NCBI GenBank assembly: GCA_963920705.1
Contig: OY987231.1
Coordinates: 24,068,200 to 24,132,199 of the forward strand
Length of the DNA: 64,000 nt
Reading direction: 5' to 3'
Source: Odiellus spinosus
Lineage: Eukaryota; Arthropoda; Arachnida; Opiliones; Phalangiidae
The position numbers were made by a program, and so were the translations under genes. Shown here in pieces: positions 50,417 to 62,400 of this stretch (its first letter is position 1; the number at the start of each line of letters is the position of its first letter). The notes below the pieces were generated by a model. That model was not told where the DNA came from and did not search any database. It saw only the letters and a list, made by a program, of their open reading frames with translations.

Positions 50417-53400
50417 ATTAAAAGGGAATTTCTCGTTTCCTTCCCTTTCTTTATTGTAGTTGTCCTTGCCGTTGGGGACAACATCGGAGACTCGGAGACC
50501 CTCTCTCTCTTTCCCAGAATGCTTATTAGTTTCTCAAAACGTATTACTTCAATTTTTATAAGAGCGCGCGGGAACATTCCCTCGTAAAACATCAATTTTA
50601 AGTTCCTATAACGATGCCCGGGCTAAAAGAAAGCCAACCAAAATAAATATTAAAGGCCAAGGCTGAAGAAAAATACCTTTTTTTTAGCTACGCTTCGCCC
50701 TAACACGCTAGCGGATGCGGGCGTTCGAATGTCCGTGGCCAGAGAGCGCGGCAATTGACCCCTCGAGTTTATTTTGACCCCCTTCAAAGTGGTACGCGAA
50801 GGGGGATGAAACATCGACGTCACAGCAGTATATGTACGACGTATTTGTACGCGTTGACGTCCGCCGTATTTATTTCAGTCAAAATAGAAGTCAAAACTAT
50901 AGTATTTTATGAGACTCGAACTTTAAGAGAAAATAAAGTGGCTTTAGGCGACCGCGGATCCCGCGTCGTTGTAAGGAGTCGAAATTCCAATATAAAAATC
51001 TCTTTGGCCCTACGGGGGAACTCGCAATTTTTAAGATAGAAACTAGACTTATATTAGAAAGAAGGAAAAAGAAACTGAGGAACCATATAAGCGCGTCGTT
51101 TAGGTTGACAGTGGAATCGATAACGGAATAGGGAGCCGACATTTCGCCAGTAAAAGAGTTCGGATAATCTCCATATACTACGAACTTCTCCGCAGCTATG
51201 ACGCGAAATAAAGTTTCTATCGGGGTAATACTATAGCTGGCATACTGCAACGCGGCAGTCAAGGGATGAGGAAGGATGAGGAAGGATGAGGAAGGTGGAA
51301 TACACCTCGCGGTCAATTTCCCATCCACCATTATCCTCCTTTCTCTAGACTTGGCTTTCCTATCGTTCATGCATATTCCATTTCGTCTACAGCCCCAAAC
51401 TTATCATTCATCCCATCGCTATGGATCTTAATAAACTACAAACTACTCTTATTGGCTAGAGGGAGTGAAAGAGAGAGAGAGAGAGAGTGAGCGTCCATTT
51501 CTTTTGCCGAAGAACATTTTTCATCAGATTTATATCTTTATTCTACGAGAGCGTATATTGAAATGAAAAGTAAAATCAAGGTCACACTTGATCGCGATCT
51601 TGGCGATATCAATTTAACAAGACCCGAATCGAGTCGGTTTACTTTAAAACTTAATGACAAACGCGTGAAATATTTCAAGTTTTTTTAATTTTATTTAAAA
51701 GCCCGCGAACTTTATACGGCACAAACAGTTTTTAAATAAAATTTTAAATTATTCCACGAGTTTCTTCGTTTTAAATTTTCTTATACCCTAAAGTTTCGTA
51801 TTTCAAGAACTCGGCGTATTTCATAAGCTACGAGGTAATATAGTTATTATTCCATTTTAGGGCGTTGGCGCGCCAGGGGATTAGATTAAGAATGTTGGCC
51901 CGCATAATTTAAAGAAAATTTGAATATTTTCTACTCGATATATAACCGAGATCTCCTTTAAAGTTCGTATCATTAAGAGCGTCGTTTTATCCGACGAGTT
52001 AAGAAGATTTAGTTTTACAATCAATATTGGATTAAAATAATTGGTTATTCTTGGCCCACGTTCAATTCGCAAAATGCAAAAATAAAATCTTATACTGAAC
52101 ACGATGATAGAAGTTTTTAAAGATTGGAAATTGATGATAAATTATTAGAAAACGTGACGTATTTATGAAATTCGTGAAAAATGTAGGATAGCTAGCCTCG
52201 ATATACAAAAATAACTCGTCATCAGAGTTCGTAATATCCATTTAAATTAAAATAGGGATAAAATAGATTAAATTTACGAATTAAACTTCACTCTCCCTTG
52301 AACAAAAATAAGACGAGAAAAAGATGGTCAAGGTTGTAACGCGGTTCCAAAGTAAAGCCCCTTTTACAATTTTCGAGTAACATTCGCGACTACAGCGCCT
52401 CGAAGAAAGTAATAGCTAGACCCCCGCACCCTGGGGTGGAGGTAAAAATAAAAGAGGTTAACGGGACTCGCCCTTAATTATTAAAATCGAAACGAGAGAC
52501 AAAATTTGGGATGATCTAAACCAACTGACGACGTTCCAGTAAACGCCTGGTCGCCGCGCTGCAGTTATCGAAAAAGAAAACACGCCTTCATTTTATCAGC
52601 TCGACCAACTTAGTTCGTGGCAAGGAAGAGAGAGAGGAGAGAGAGAGAGAGTTAGAAAGTGACGACAATTAAGAATCAATTAATCTTGGACGCTAATGAT
52701 GTCGAAATTCTAACGAATATACTAATTGTACGCTTCTTCCCAGCACACCCCTATAAGCTTCGAGTTACTTTTTTTTACATCCACCTCTCCCCCTTGGTTC
52801 CCTTTCCCCCACGAATGTCCCGGAGTCACGGAAGGTCGCCTAGAATAATTCGGGATAATTGGCGCTCGTCCCTGCCGAGTAAAATCCAATCGCTTAAGGA
52901 ATTACGTCTAACATTCCCCCGTCCCTTAGCGTCTCCGTCTGGAGAATCTTTTGTTTCGACATAAACCCGATACGCGCTAATTTAATTCAAAATCAGAATC
53001 CCAACCATCCTCCCGGACGCGGATTGGAAATAGTCTAAAGTTGAAACGAGCAAACTGTCCTGGCACGCACCCGGAACAAGCTACGCCTAAAGGGTTGCCT
53101 ACAACTTTGCTACTATTATTAATTTTATACCATTTTCGAAAATGATCTTGACCTCCTTGACCTTGAAATTGGCCAAGGCGTAACTTCGTTAATATTTAAC
53201 CAATTTTCATCGTTAAAAAATAATTTTAAAGCGTAGGAAGAGTTCTATTCGTATAAGTGCGTTACAAAGTGTATTCTCTAACGCGATTGGCTAGTCACGC
53301 GGTGTAGTGGGTGAGAAGCGTTGATCCTAAAGAAGCTATGGAAGGCATCTCGATGCACCCTTTAATCTATAGGCTTGTTGCTACGTAGTGAATTTTATAT

Positions 53401-56400
53401 TTTAGATAAATACCTAAAAGTTTCACGAGTGGTAGGCGCGTTAGATATGTCATTTATCATTCTTACTAGTACCTAAAGAACGTGTATTTTTCCAAAAAAC
53501 CTAATTAAGCCTCGGTATAGCTTAAAACTAGCGGGAATCGCGAACATTGACGTCATATCTTAGCGAGTTGGAGCGGACCCGAGAGGTTCAAATTAGCTAG
53601 CGCGTCTCTCTTACGGCAATTCGACTGGAAGCGATACACTGGCCGGCAATTCTCGGAGAAGCGTATTTAAATATTTACGCGTGCAGCGCGGCAGCCGCTC
53701 GGGTGTCTTTAATCAAGGGTCTCCACTATACGCGCCGGAGTTTACGTTTACCGAGAACAGAAAGCGTTAGGCTTCTGGGTGTTAATTATTATCTACACCG
53801 GAATAAAAGGAACTTGGCTATTATCCGAACGACGTTACGTCTCAGAGGACTGTTTAATCAATTTTAGAAACCCTAGAACCAATTGCAACGCGTAATTGCT
53901 ATCAATTTGAAGCTTCCGACGAGCTTGACATCTAAACCAAATGGTCAATTTTTCAGAGTTTTGTATAGAAAAACGTTTTTTTTTTTTTTCAATTCTCAAA
54001 AATCGCGCTTCTCTTCCCATTAAAGATATAATAGAAAGTGAACCGAGGCTTAACTCCTAAACCCTGGCGTTGTCGAGCTGACAAAATTATAACGCGGGCT
54101 TATTAAAAAGATACTTTCTCTCTCTACCCGCTGTTGCTCTTATTACGTAAGGAAAGCTCGTAAGCAACGCGTTGTCCGTATGTTAACAACATTGTCGAGG
54201 GAAAATTGCAATTTGTTCGCGCCAAATTTGTTCAAAGTTAACGAGGAGTAACCGGAAGTAGGTGAAACGGAAGGGCTCGAAGGACTTTATTAAAATGAAG
54301 AATTTAAGGAGGTCCGTAAATTAGACTAGATAGAGTTCGTTCGAGGCCAACTTAGATCAGAGGAGCTGATCTAAGATAGCCATGATTCTACGAAAATAAA
54401 GATTGGATTAGGTTTTATTCGCGGGGTCGGTCTAACATATCTTCCTGACTAGGCGCGGCGGATAAGTCATATTTGAACAATAAGAAATCGATAGAAAATA
54501 AAAAAAAAAAAACTCGTTATCGGGTTGCGTTCTCAACGTTTTATCTAGACTTTAGAAGATGGTTAAATGTCGAGCCATAATATTAATGTATATAAATTCC
54601 AGGCAACAAACGTTTTCGGAAAATCGATAGAGAATAGGTAAATTTGTTCACGAATGCATTCCACTCGTATAGTTTTAATTATAACCTTAAATCCAGGCTG
54701 AATTTGTTTAAACCTTCTCGGAGTCTTTACTACAAAATATTACGCCTTTTAATCGAAGCCAAATTTAGAAAATTTGAGTTGGACTATATAATACGGAGCT
54801 AGAATGAAAATCCAATTTCCTTAAATTCTTTTCACTTTTCAAAGGTTTTCGATAGAGATATAGAACGAGGTAATAAGACTTAAGCGGCCTAGTAATCGAA
54901 ACAAGCGTTAACGATTAACAAAGACGACGCTATAAATAGACCTACAATTATTCTACGCTCCAGGTTTATACATTTTTTACGGTATTTTTTGTCCGAAGAC
55001 AGTTTAAAATCGAAAATAGGGAACCCAGATTACATATTCCTGGTTTGAAATTTTAATATTTGTTTATATTTTTTAGCGCTAGATTATTCCCATTTAAATG
55101 ATAGAGGAACTCATTTGTTAGGCTGCATTCTCCCTTTAAGAAGACGGTACACGTAGCGCGCCAAAATAATAGCCCCTATATGGTAGCTTCTACCCGAGCA
55201 ATAAAGTCGCGCCGTTGAAACATTTCTACAGGGGCCAATTGAAAATACCTAGAATACCTAAACCCTAAATGTTGGCTTCTACCCGAACATTGAAGTCGCG
55301 CCGTAAAAACATTTTTACAGGGGCCAATTGAAAATACCTAGAATATCTAAACCCTAAATGTTGGCTTCTCGCGAAACATCTACAGGAGACGATACGTTAA
55401 GCGCGCGTTTTAGAATTAAATATATTAAGTAATTTTAGCTTTAAAGGGATAATAAACTCCAAATAACGAGTTAAATTTTAGGTTAGAAAAAGCTTTCGTG
55501 GGTTTCAAAATGATTATGTTTTTTGAAGCTAAAAAAGTCCAGGATTCTAGAAGTACAGACGCGAGAGAGAAAATGGGCTGATTTAGTTGCAGCGTTTATT
55601 TTTCAATCGAGTCCATCGCCTTTCTACTTTTTTATTTCTTCTCAGTAAACAGTTAATGGCAACTATTTTTTACCACCCGCCTTTCCGTAAGTTCAAGCTA
55701 AGTTTGCTATTTTTAAAAAACCAGAGGAGCTGAGCTTGATACTCAATTTTTTAGCACACAAAATCATCGCAAACTCCGCTCAAAGACTAGCGTAAAGCCG
55801 GATTCACACGGACCTATTTTCACGCGTTTCACGCGCTAATGGTACTTCTACTAGCGCGCGAACGTGAAACGCGTGAAAATAGGTCCGTGTGAATACGCTT
55901 TTACCCTGTTTTACGAAATTCGAGTAATATAATTAATCCTTGAGCGAATCTAAACAAGACGTCTCGCCTTTTGAAGCTCTAAATATCTCCAGCGTTCGAT
56001 CTTTCGCTATTATCGAGAGTGGAAAAGCTTCTACTTAATATTCAGGCTCCTCTCTCTCTCTCTTCCCGGGATTCTATGGGTTGACTATTATAGTCGCGAA
56101 CGCGCATCGAACTAGCCTATATAGGGTTCTATAATACGGTTCGATTAAATTTGGGGCCGCGGGCCTCTCGGATATCTTTGCTATTGGAGATGAAACAAAG
56201 CGGGACATCTTTGTATACCATCGTATACGTTATGCCGCGGAGAGAGAAGCCGGCTCACTTATACAGCTTGCTTGCTTTAAGGAGGAGGAGGAGGAAGGAA
56301 GCAAGAGGCTCCGATGAATTATAATCCTGGCTAAAACCGTACACGGTTTTCCCATTCGGTAAAGTGGATTGACCAGCGGGAGTTTAATCGCCGCGTTAAA

Positions 56401-59400
56401 CCACCCACCCACCCACGCCCGCCCGCCCGCACACCCTCCCACCGCCACGCCTATACCTCGTTTTAAACCAAACAAATGGTTAAAGGACAAACAAAAATGA
56501 CGTCACGTTCCAAAATTACCAGAATTCTATTGGAATTTATGTTATTTTAAAAGCGAAATTCCTAATAGGCGATTAAATAAATTCTGACTTCGTCCTAATC
56601 TTGGAAAAAGGCAACATCTTCAATTGAAACGAGTTCTATTTAACGGCTCTTTTTGTTGGTTTCAAGGCTGGCAACCAAGTATAGAAAATCTATACTTTTG
56701 AACCAAGCTTGAAATAAGGTATATGGTGTTTTTTTATTATTATTTCGCCGTTTGTCACCTTTTGAGGAAATAACTTGTTAAATACTGGGCATATGCTAGT
56801 AAATTACTGAAAATTAGTTTTAAATAGTGAATAGAGTTTTGTTTTTAAGCGTTTTAGTTTGTGGATAACGAGTTAAAGAAATTACATTTTCCGCCTGAAA
56901 TTCGCCCCTTTTCCGATCCTCCGAATGGTTACTCGGAAAAGCTTTAAACGCGAGGCGTCAGGTTCTCTGTTAATGACTTTTCAGTGTTTTCGAACAAAAC
57001 CAAACGGGGAAAAAATAACATCACGCGATAATATATCAAATAAGAGGTTTATATTTCATCCCTTTTACGGCGTGTTGGCTCTGAATTCATTTTGCTCGGA
57101 AAACGCCCAAATACCCCGCAGCTATACTCGGGTCAATACGAAGACTCGAAAATTATAAGCGAGTTCGCCTATAATTCTGAACAATTTATTGTAAAGTTAA
57201 AATACGATTTAAGGTTTAATAAAGGGTGTGGTCAAATTAATCTAGGATTAAAAACAAATACTAAAAAATTTAATTAAGGAAACAAATTTAGGGAAAAATA
57301 ACCGATCTGAAATAATTCGGAAAGATATTTACTTAGATTAAAAGGAAAACAGTTAATTCTCGAGTAATTGGTCAAGTAATATTATAAATTACTCATCATT
57401 AATTACTTTCCAGGGTAATTACGCGTAACAAGTCCAAGAAATGAAATTAAATTAATAAATTGGAAGTTTCTTAAAAACTACGCGTAATTTCGTTTTTATT
57501 ATTATTATATTTATAATTCATGGTTAATTAGATATTTAAAATCTTTAATTAATGAGACTGATATTTCATAGTTCACGCTTAAATTTTAATATATTTGGGA
57601 AGCCTTTCGAGCAAAGACACTCATTTAAATAAGAAAAAGCTGACAGGCTCGCTTTAAAATAAATATAGTTTGCAAATTGTTTATTAACGATAATATTGTT
57701 CCCGGGTGAGGTTGCTAATTTAATCTACGGGGTCAGGGGTTAATTATTGGGAAGTCCTTCCTTATCTAAACCTCGTAGGGTGATTTTGCGGACATTAAAC
57801 TGAGCGGAGATGGAGCCTTTAACGCCCAGACGATTAAACTGGTCTCCGTATATATAGTAGGCGAAGGAAGTGGGCTCCGGGGAAGATGAGAGGCGGAAAA
57901 CGGGGGCCCGACGCTTAATAAGCCTGGCGACTCAATCGTTCAGACTTCATAAATTCATCAATGTCCAGAACCCGTGGCAGCCTGAAGCCCATCCCCCTCC
58001 CCCCAAGGGGGTTAATACACTACACAACCTCAGTCCCTAGTTATATCAGCTCGCTCTCCCAGTTCCGCTTACCTCGTATCCTTCCTCATTTATCATTCAA
58101 CAATTAAAGGTAGAATGAAATTAAGCGCTAATTCGCGTTAAATTTAAATTTACATTTAAAGGGAGAATGCAGTCTTACGAATAATACGACTCCTTATCGT
58201 TTCAAATAGCAGCTTATCCTAATCCACTAGTGAACAAAATTACAATCAAATATTAAACTAAAAATAAATTTAAAACTAATCATCAAAATAAACTTAGCTG
58301 GATTTTTTCGCGTTCGAAGAGCTACTCTTCCACTAAAACAGTTTTTTCTTGGGGAAAGGAGGTTTAATTTAAAAAGTTGTTTCATGCAACCTTTGATACT
58401 GGCATAGAGGTAGCTCTCTCATCTATATCGAATAGATTAGAATCATTGGGGGGATCGTAACTGGCCAGCGTTCGGCGCTACCTTATTATCCCGCAGCTCC
58501 AAATTAATTAAATCGGCCATTAAACAATCAAGTAATATAGGCCCGAGTAAATAATTCATCGAAGGATTAAAAGGATTAGAAGAATCACCTTCCGAATTGT
58601 TAATTGACTCGAATTAAGGCAAATTCAGCTTCTAATCGCTAATCGAACTAATCTAAATACCAGCGCGATTAACGATGCGCTCTATAGAGTCGGGAAAATG
58701 ATGAAAATGACTTAACTAGAGGGTAGTGTTCTATATCGGTAATCTACACTAGTAATTAAAGCGCTAAGTTACTAGGGTAATGGTAATTAATGGTTTGCTC
58801 TAGAAAATTACCGCGATGGATTGAAATTGGTTTGTTTTAAATGTCCCTTTTCGAAATTTTTAAAATGAAAATTCCACGTCTTCATTACGTCATCATTACG
58901 TCTAAATAAAATTCACGTGACTTGATCTTAATCTTCACCCTCCATTAAAGGTTAAATATTACGAAAGATTGGGGTTTCGAGTTGCTAAGGGCGACTAGTC
59001 GCGATTAGAGGAGACTAGTCTGTCGCGTTCAGCCATAATCAGTCAAAACTAATAATCTGGCAGTGTACGAGACAGTCGAGCGCTAATCGTTCAATTTAAG
59101 CCGGATAAATTCGGTTTACGTCGTGTCAAAGTGACTTATTGACGCGCGACCATCCTCCCTCCTGTCTAGGAAAGGGGATACCCCCCCCCCATAAATATGC
59201 AAAACTATCCCGGTATGGAAGATAAGGAAAAGGAAAAAAAAGGAAAGAATGCCGGGAAGAGACTGAAGCTCCGTTCACACTCGACACTTAGGAACCGTTT
59301 TCAAATCGTATCAAATCCGTTCGAGTCGATTTTTCGAGATAATAATTTGGCATCATCTTGATGAAAGATCTACAGGGGTAACCCCAAAATTTTATAACGT

Positions 59401-62400
59401 GACCTTTACAAAACGTTTTCGAAGTCTGAAGCGTGAACGCGGCTTTATTCTCTGGCGATTATTATTCATATCCGTATATATAGCTACATCTTCAGCGAAT
59501 ATCTCGACATCCAAAAGAAACAACATAGCTTAAGAACCCGGCCAACCCAAACACAAGCGCTTAAATTTAGTTTATATTTATTTCGGCCGCTAGGTGGCGT
59601 CTAACGGGAACAAAATTTGCCGTATAATTTGTCCACGTTCGCGCGCGTATTCCTATAAATATTTTACGCGTAGTCTTTTCCTTTAAAAGGTAAGTCGAAA
59701 ATTTATTATCTTACGATGGGAAAAGGAAAACCCCTGACCAAAAATAACGCCCGTTTTGTACGTACGTAAATGACGTCATCTATCTTGATACCGTTTCCCG
59801 ATGGTAATAACGCGTTTGACTGGGACCAATATGTAATGTTAAAAATGCCCGGTCTGATACGATCAGTCGCGCCTAGCGATAGGGTCGTTCGAGGATGGTC
59901 GCGGTGGATTTTTGAATAATGACCAACACAGATGGATATCTTTTACACTCTATTTTGGTTCGTATTAAAATAGACAGGTCGAGAAATGGTACTCGTAACG
60001 CGTTGCGTCGGAGTTTTGCTTTGTCCGTGGTTAGGCCTAGCTGCAGACTGAGTATTTATTTGATATCCTACCATCCATTCTGCATTATCTTTCGGTTAAA
60101 TCAAATAAATGTATCCATCGTTTTTTTCCATAGTTTTATTTTAAAGGAATACTACCCTAGACACTCTGATAACAATTTCTTTCATAAACCGTAGGGGACG
60201 TTCTTATTTCGTTAATGTCCCTCGCGTAATTAAAGTGCCCAAATTAAAATAATTACCGTAGTAAGGATGGTACTTCTTTTAAGCTATTAAGTTAACAACA
60301 CGATGCTGTCCATTATCTACGAAGCTGTCTATTCCATACACCTTTAAGCGCGTCGAAAGGTAAAAGGTAACCATTATCTTTATCGTTTGTTTATTTAGAG
60401 ATAAAGTGACCGTGGCGTTAAGTTAAAACGGGATGTTATCATTGGGCGAAATACGGACGCGAAACAAACGGAGGTTGGCTAAAAATTACGCGTTGTATTC
60501 ATTTATACTCGGATTCTATTCTTCGGTTAGGCTTAATGTAGCTTTCCTAATCTTCGCTCGGATGATAGAGTAACGCGATACCTTATCGTATATAAACCCT
60601 CTCTCCCCTTTATATTAACTTTAGATAGTCGAATCCTGGCGGGGAAAACAACGAAAGCAGTGGTTGGCTTTTCCCACGGAGTTAACCGTCTAAATCGGGC
60701 CCTGGAATCCCGGATTGAACTGAGAAAATGTATCAACAGATACGAACGAGAGAGGGGGGTGGGAAGGCTTTACAAGCCTCCGTATTAATTATATGGGAGC
60801 AAAGCCCACCGTAAACGCTTTAGCAGTGAGTGTCGGGCATTGGGAAGATCGCGCCCGGGAAGAATTTAGAGTCCATTCAGCGAGAACTGGATTTACATAT
60901 TAATAGGTGTATAGCGGAAAGCCGCGAAACTTACTATAAAACCCTAGAAAACGCTTAACGCTCAAACCCGAATATATTATATTATAGACAGTATATAAGA
61001 GCAGCGCCGCAATTCCATTATTAAAATTATAAATTATATTAGACGAAACCGCCGAGTTGGTTTATTCGAAACCAGAGAACGTAATGAGATAAAAAGGGAT
61101 TTTCGGGAAATATTTCTAGCTTTTGTCAAACATTTAAAGCCACCTCGCTTTCCCGCACGTACAATTTGTTTACTAAAGCCGAGATTAAGTCGTTAATTAA
61201 ATCAAGGAAAGAGATTAGCGAGGATAAATTTTCTTAGAGTGGGTTACTAAACATTTGACCAATAAGAGCTACGAAGAATTCTTATAATATTTTAAAAGGT
61301 CCAATAAATTCTCTTATTTCCTTCCCCGCATGGTTTGATAAAAATCGAATACGTATATATATGTAAAAGGAGTGGGTACTTACCGGCTCTGATTGCGGAT
61401 ATCCGACTGCCTATGGTTCCCGCGGAATTGGTGGCCGTACATCGATAGGAGGCGGCGTGGATGTCCAAGCGATATTCTTCGCCACGAAACGGTAGAAACG
61501 CCAGAGATCCGTCTTTTCGTAATTGTCGTAATCCGGCGACGTCCGTTACTCGTTCGCCGTCTTCGTCCACCCAATTAATAACGGGTAACGGGGAACCTTG
61601 GCTAGAACAAGCCAGAACCGTTCCCGTCGTGTTGTAAAACAAAACTTTGGCCGGGGGCTCTTTCAGGAACGAAGGACCCAGCGGAGCGGCAACGTTTTCA
61701 GTCGTGGCTGGAATCGGAAGAATAATAATATTAACAATCGGAATTCGAGTTATTTGAAAATCACGTTAAACAACGTCAATAAGCCTAAATACGCCCTAAT
61801 TCTTTTAACGGTGACCGTATCCCAATTGCGGGGGCATCGGAAGCAGGGTGGGTTCAAGCCCCTTCAATTGTCGGACCCGTGGCTAACTGATTCCCGTATA
61901 ATTTAGTCTTCACCAACTTGTTCAGCCCACCCGATTAAAAATAACTTCCGACTAAGTAGGAGAGATTTTCGATACGATACTAATAACACTTGTCGGAAAA
62001 AAGGGGCTAAGAACGTAATTGACCTCCTTAAAGCGTAACTCGTCATCGTCGCGAGACGAAAAGAAGAATCTAATTGTAAATTATGATCGCAATTTGTCCA
62101 TTTAAAGAGAGAATGAACTCAACTATTAAAAATAAGATTAGTTTTTGTAGTAAAAGATTCTAATTTTGGATTCAACTATTTACTATGAAAATTCACCTAT
62201 TAAGTCAAAGGTGGGATTATCTTGTATAATTGTAATTATTCAGAGGGTAATTCGAGACCTTTATTAAATGCTGTTTTACGTTTTTTAAACTGAAACACGA
62301 GTGATTTTTAAAAAAGGTTTGTCTGGCTTCATTCGCCCTTTTGAGTTTTCCACTCGACGAAGTATAAGCTTTCATTTTTTCTCTCTCTCTCTCTCTTGGC

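Larger units (their letters stand above)
44259..61383 (-). other. Intron 2 (17.1 kb) between the Ig1 and Ig2 exons
   Basis: A very long second intron. I see no further Ig or FN3 exon in it. It holds a TTCACAC-type foldback at 59,265-59,446, the 31-bp inverted repeat at 55,803-55,893, an 89-bp tandem duplication near 55,186-55,370, a G-quadruplex motif at 56,404-56,440, a 32-base A run at 50,384-50,415, and GA and CT tracts. A CpG- and GC-richer block spans roughly 44,540-45,000. Two minus-strand open frames, at 48,300-48,509 and 50,897-51,370, are longer than expected by chance but unrecognised. Confidence 0.6.

Noticed and set aside
61850..61880. GGTTCAAGCC motif resembling a tRNA T-loop
   Set aside because: No A box, anticodon stem or acceptor stem can be arranged around it.
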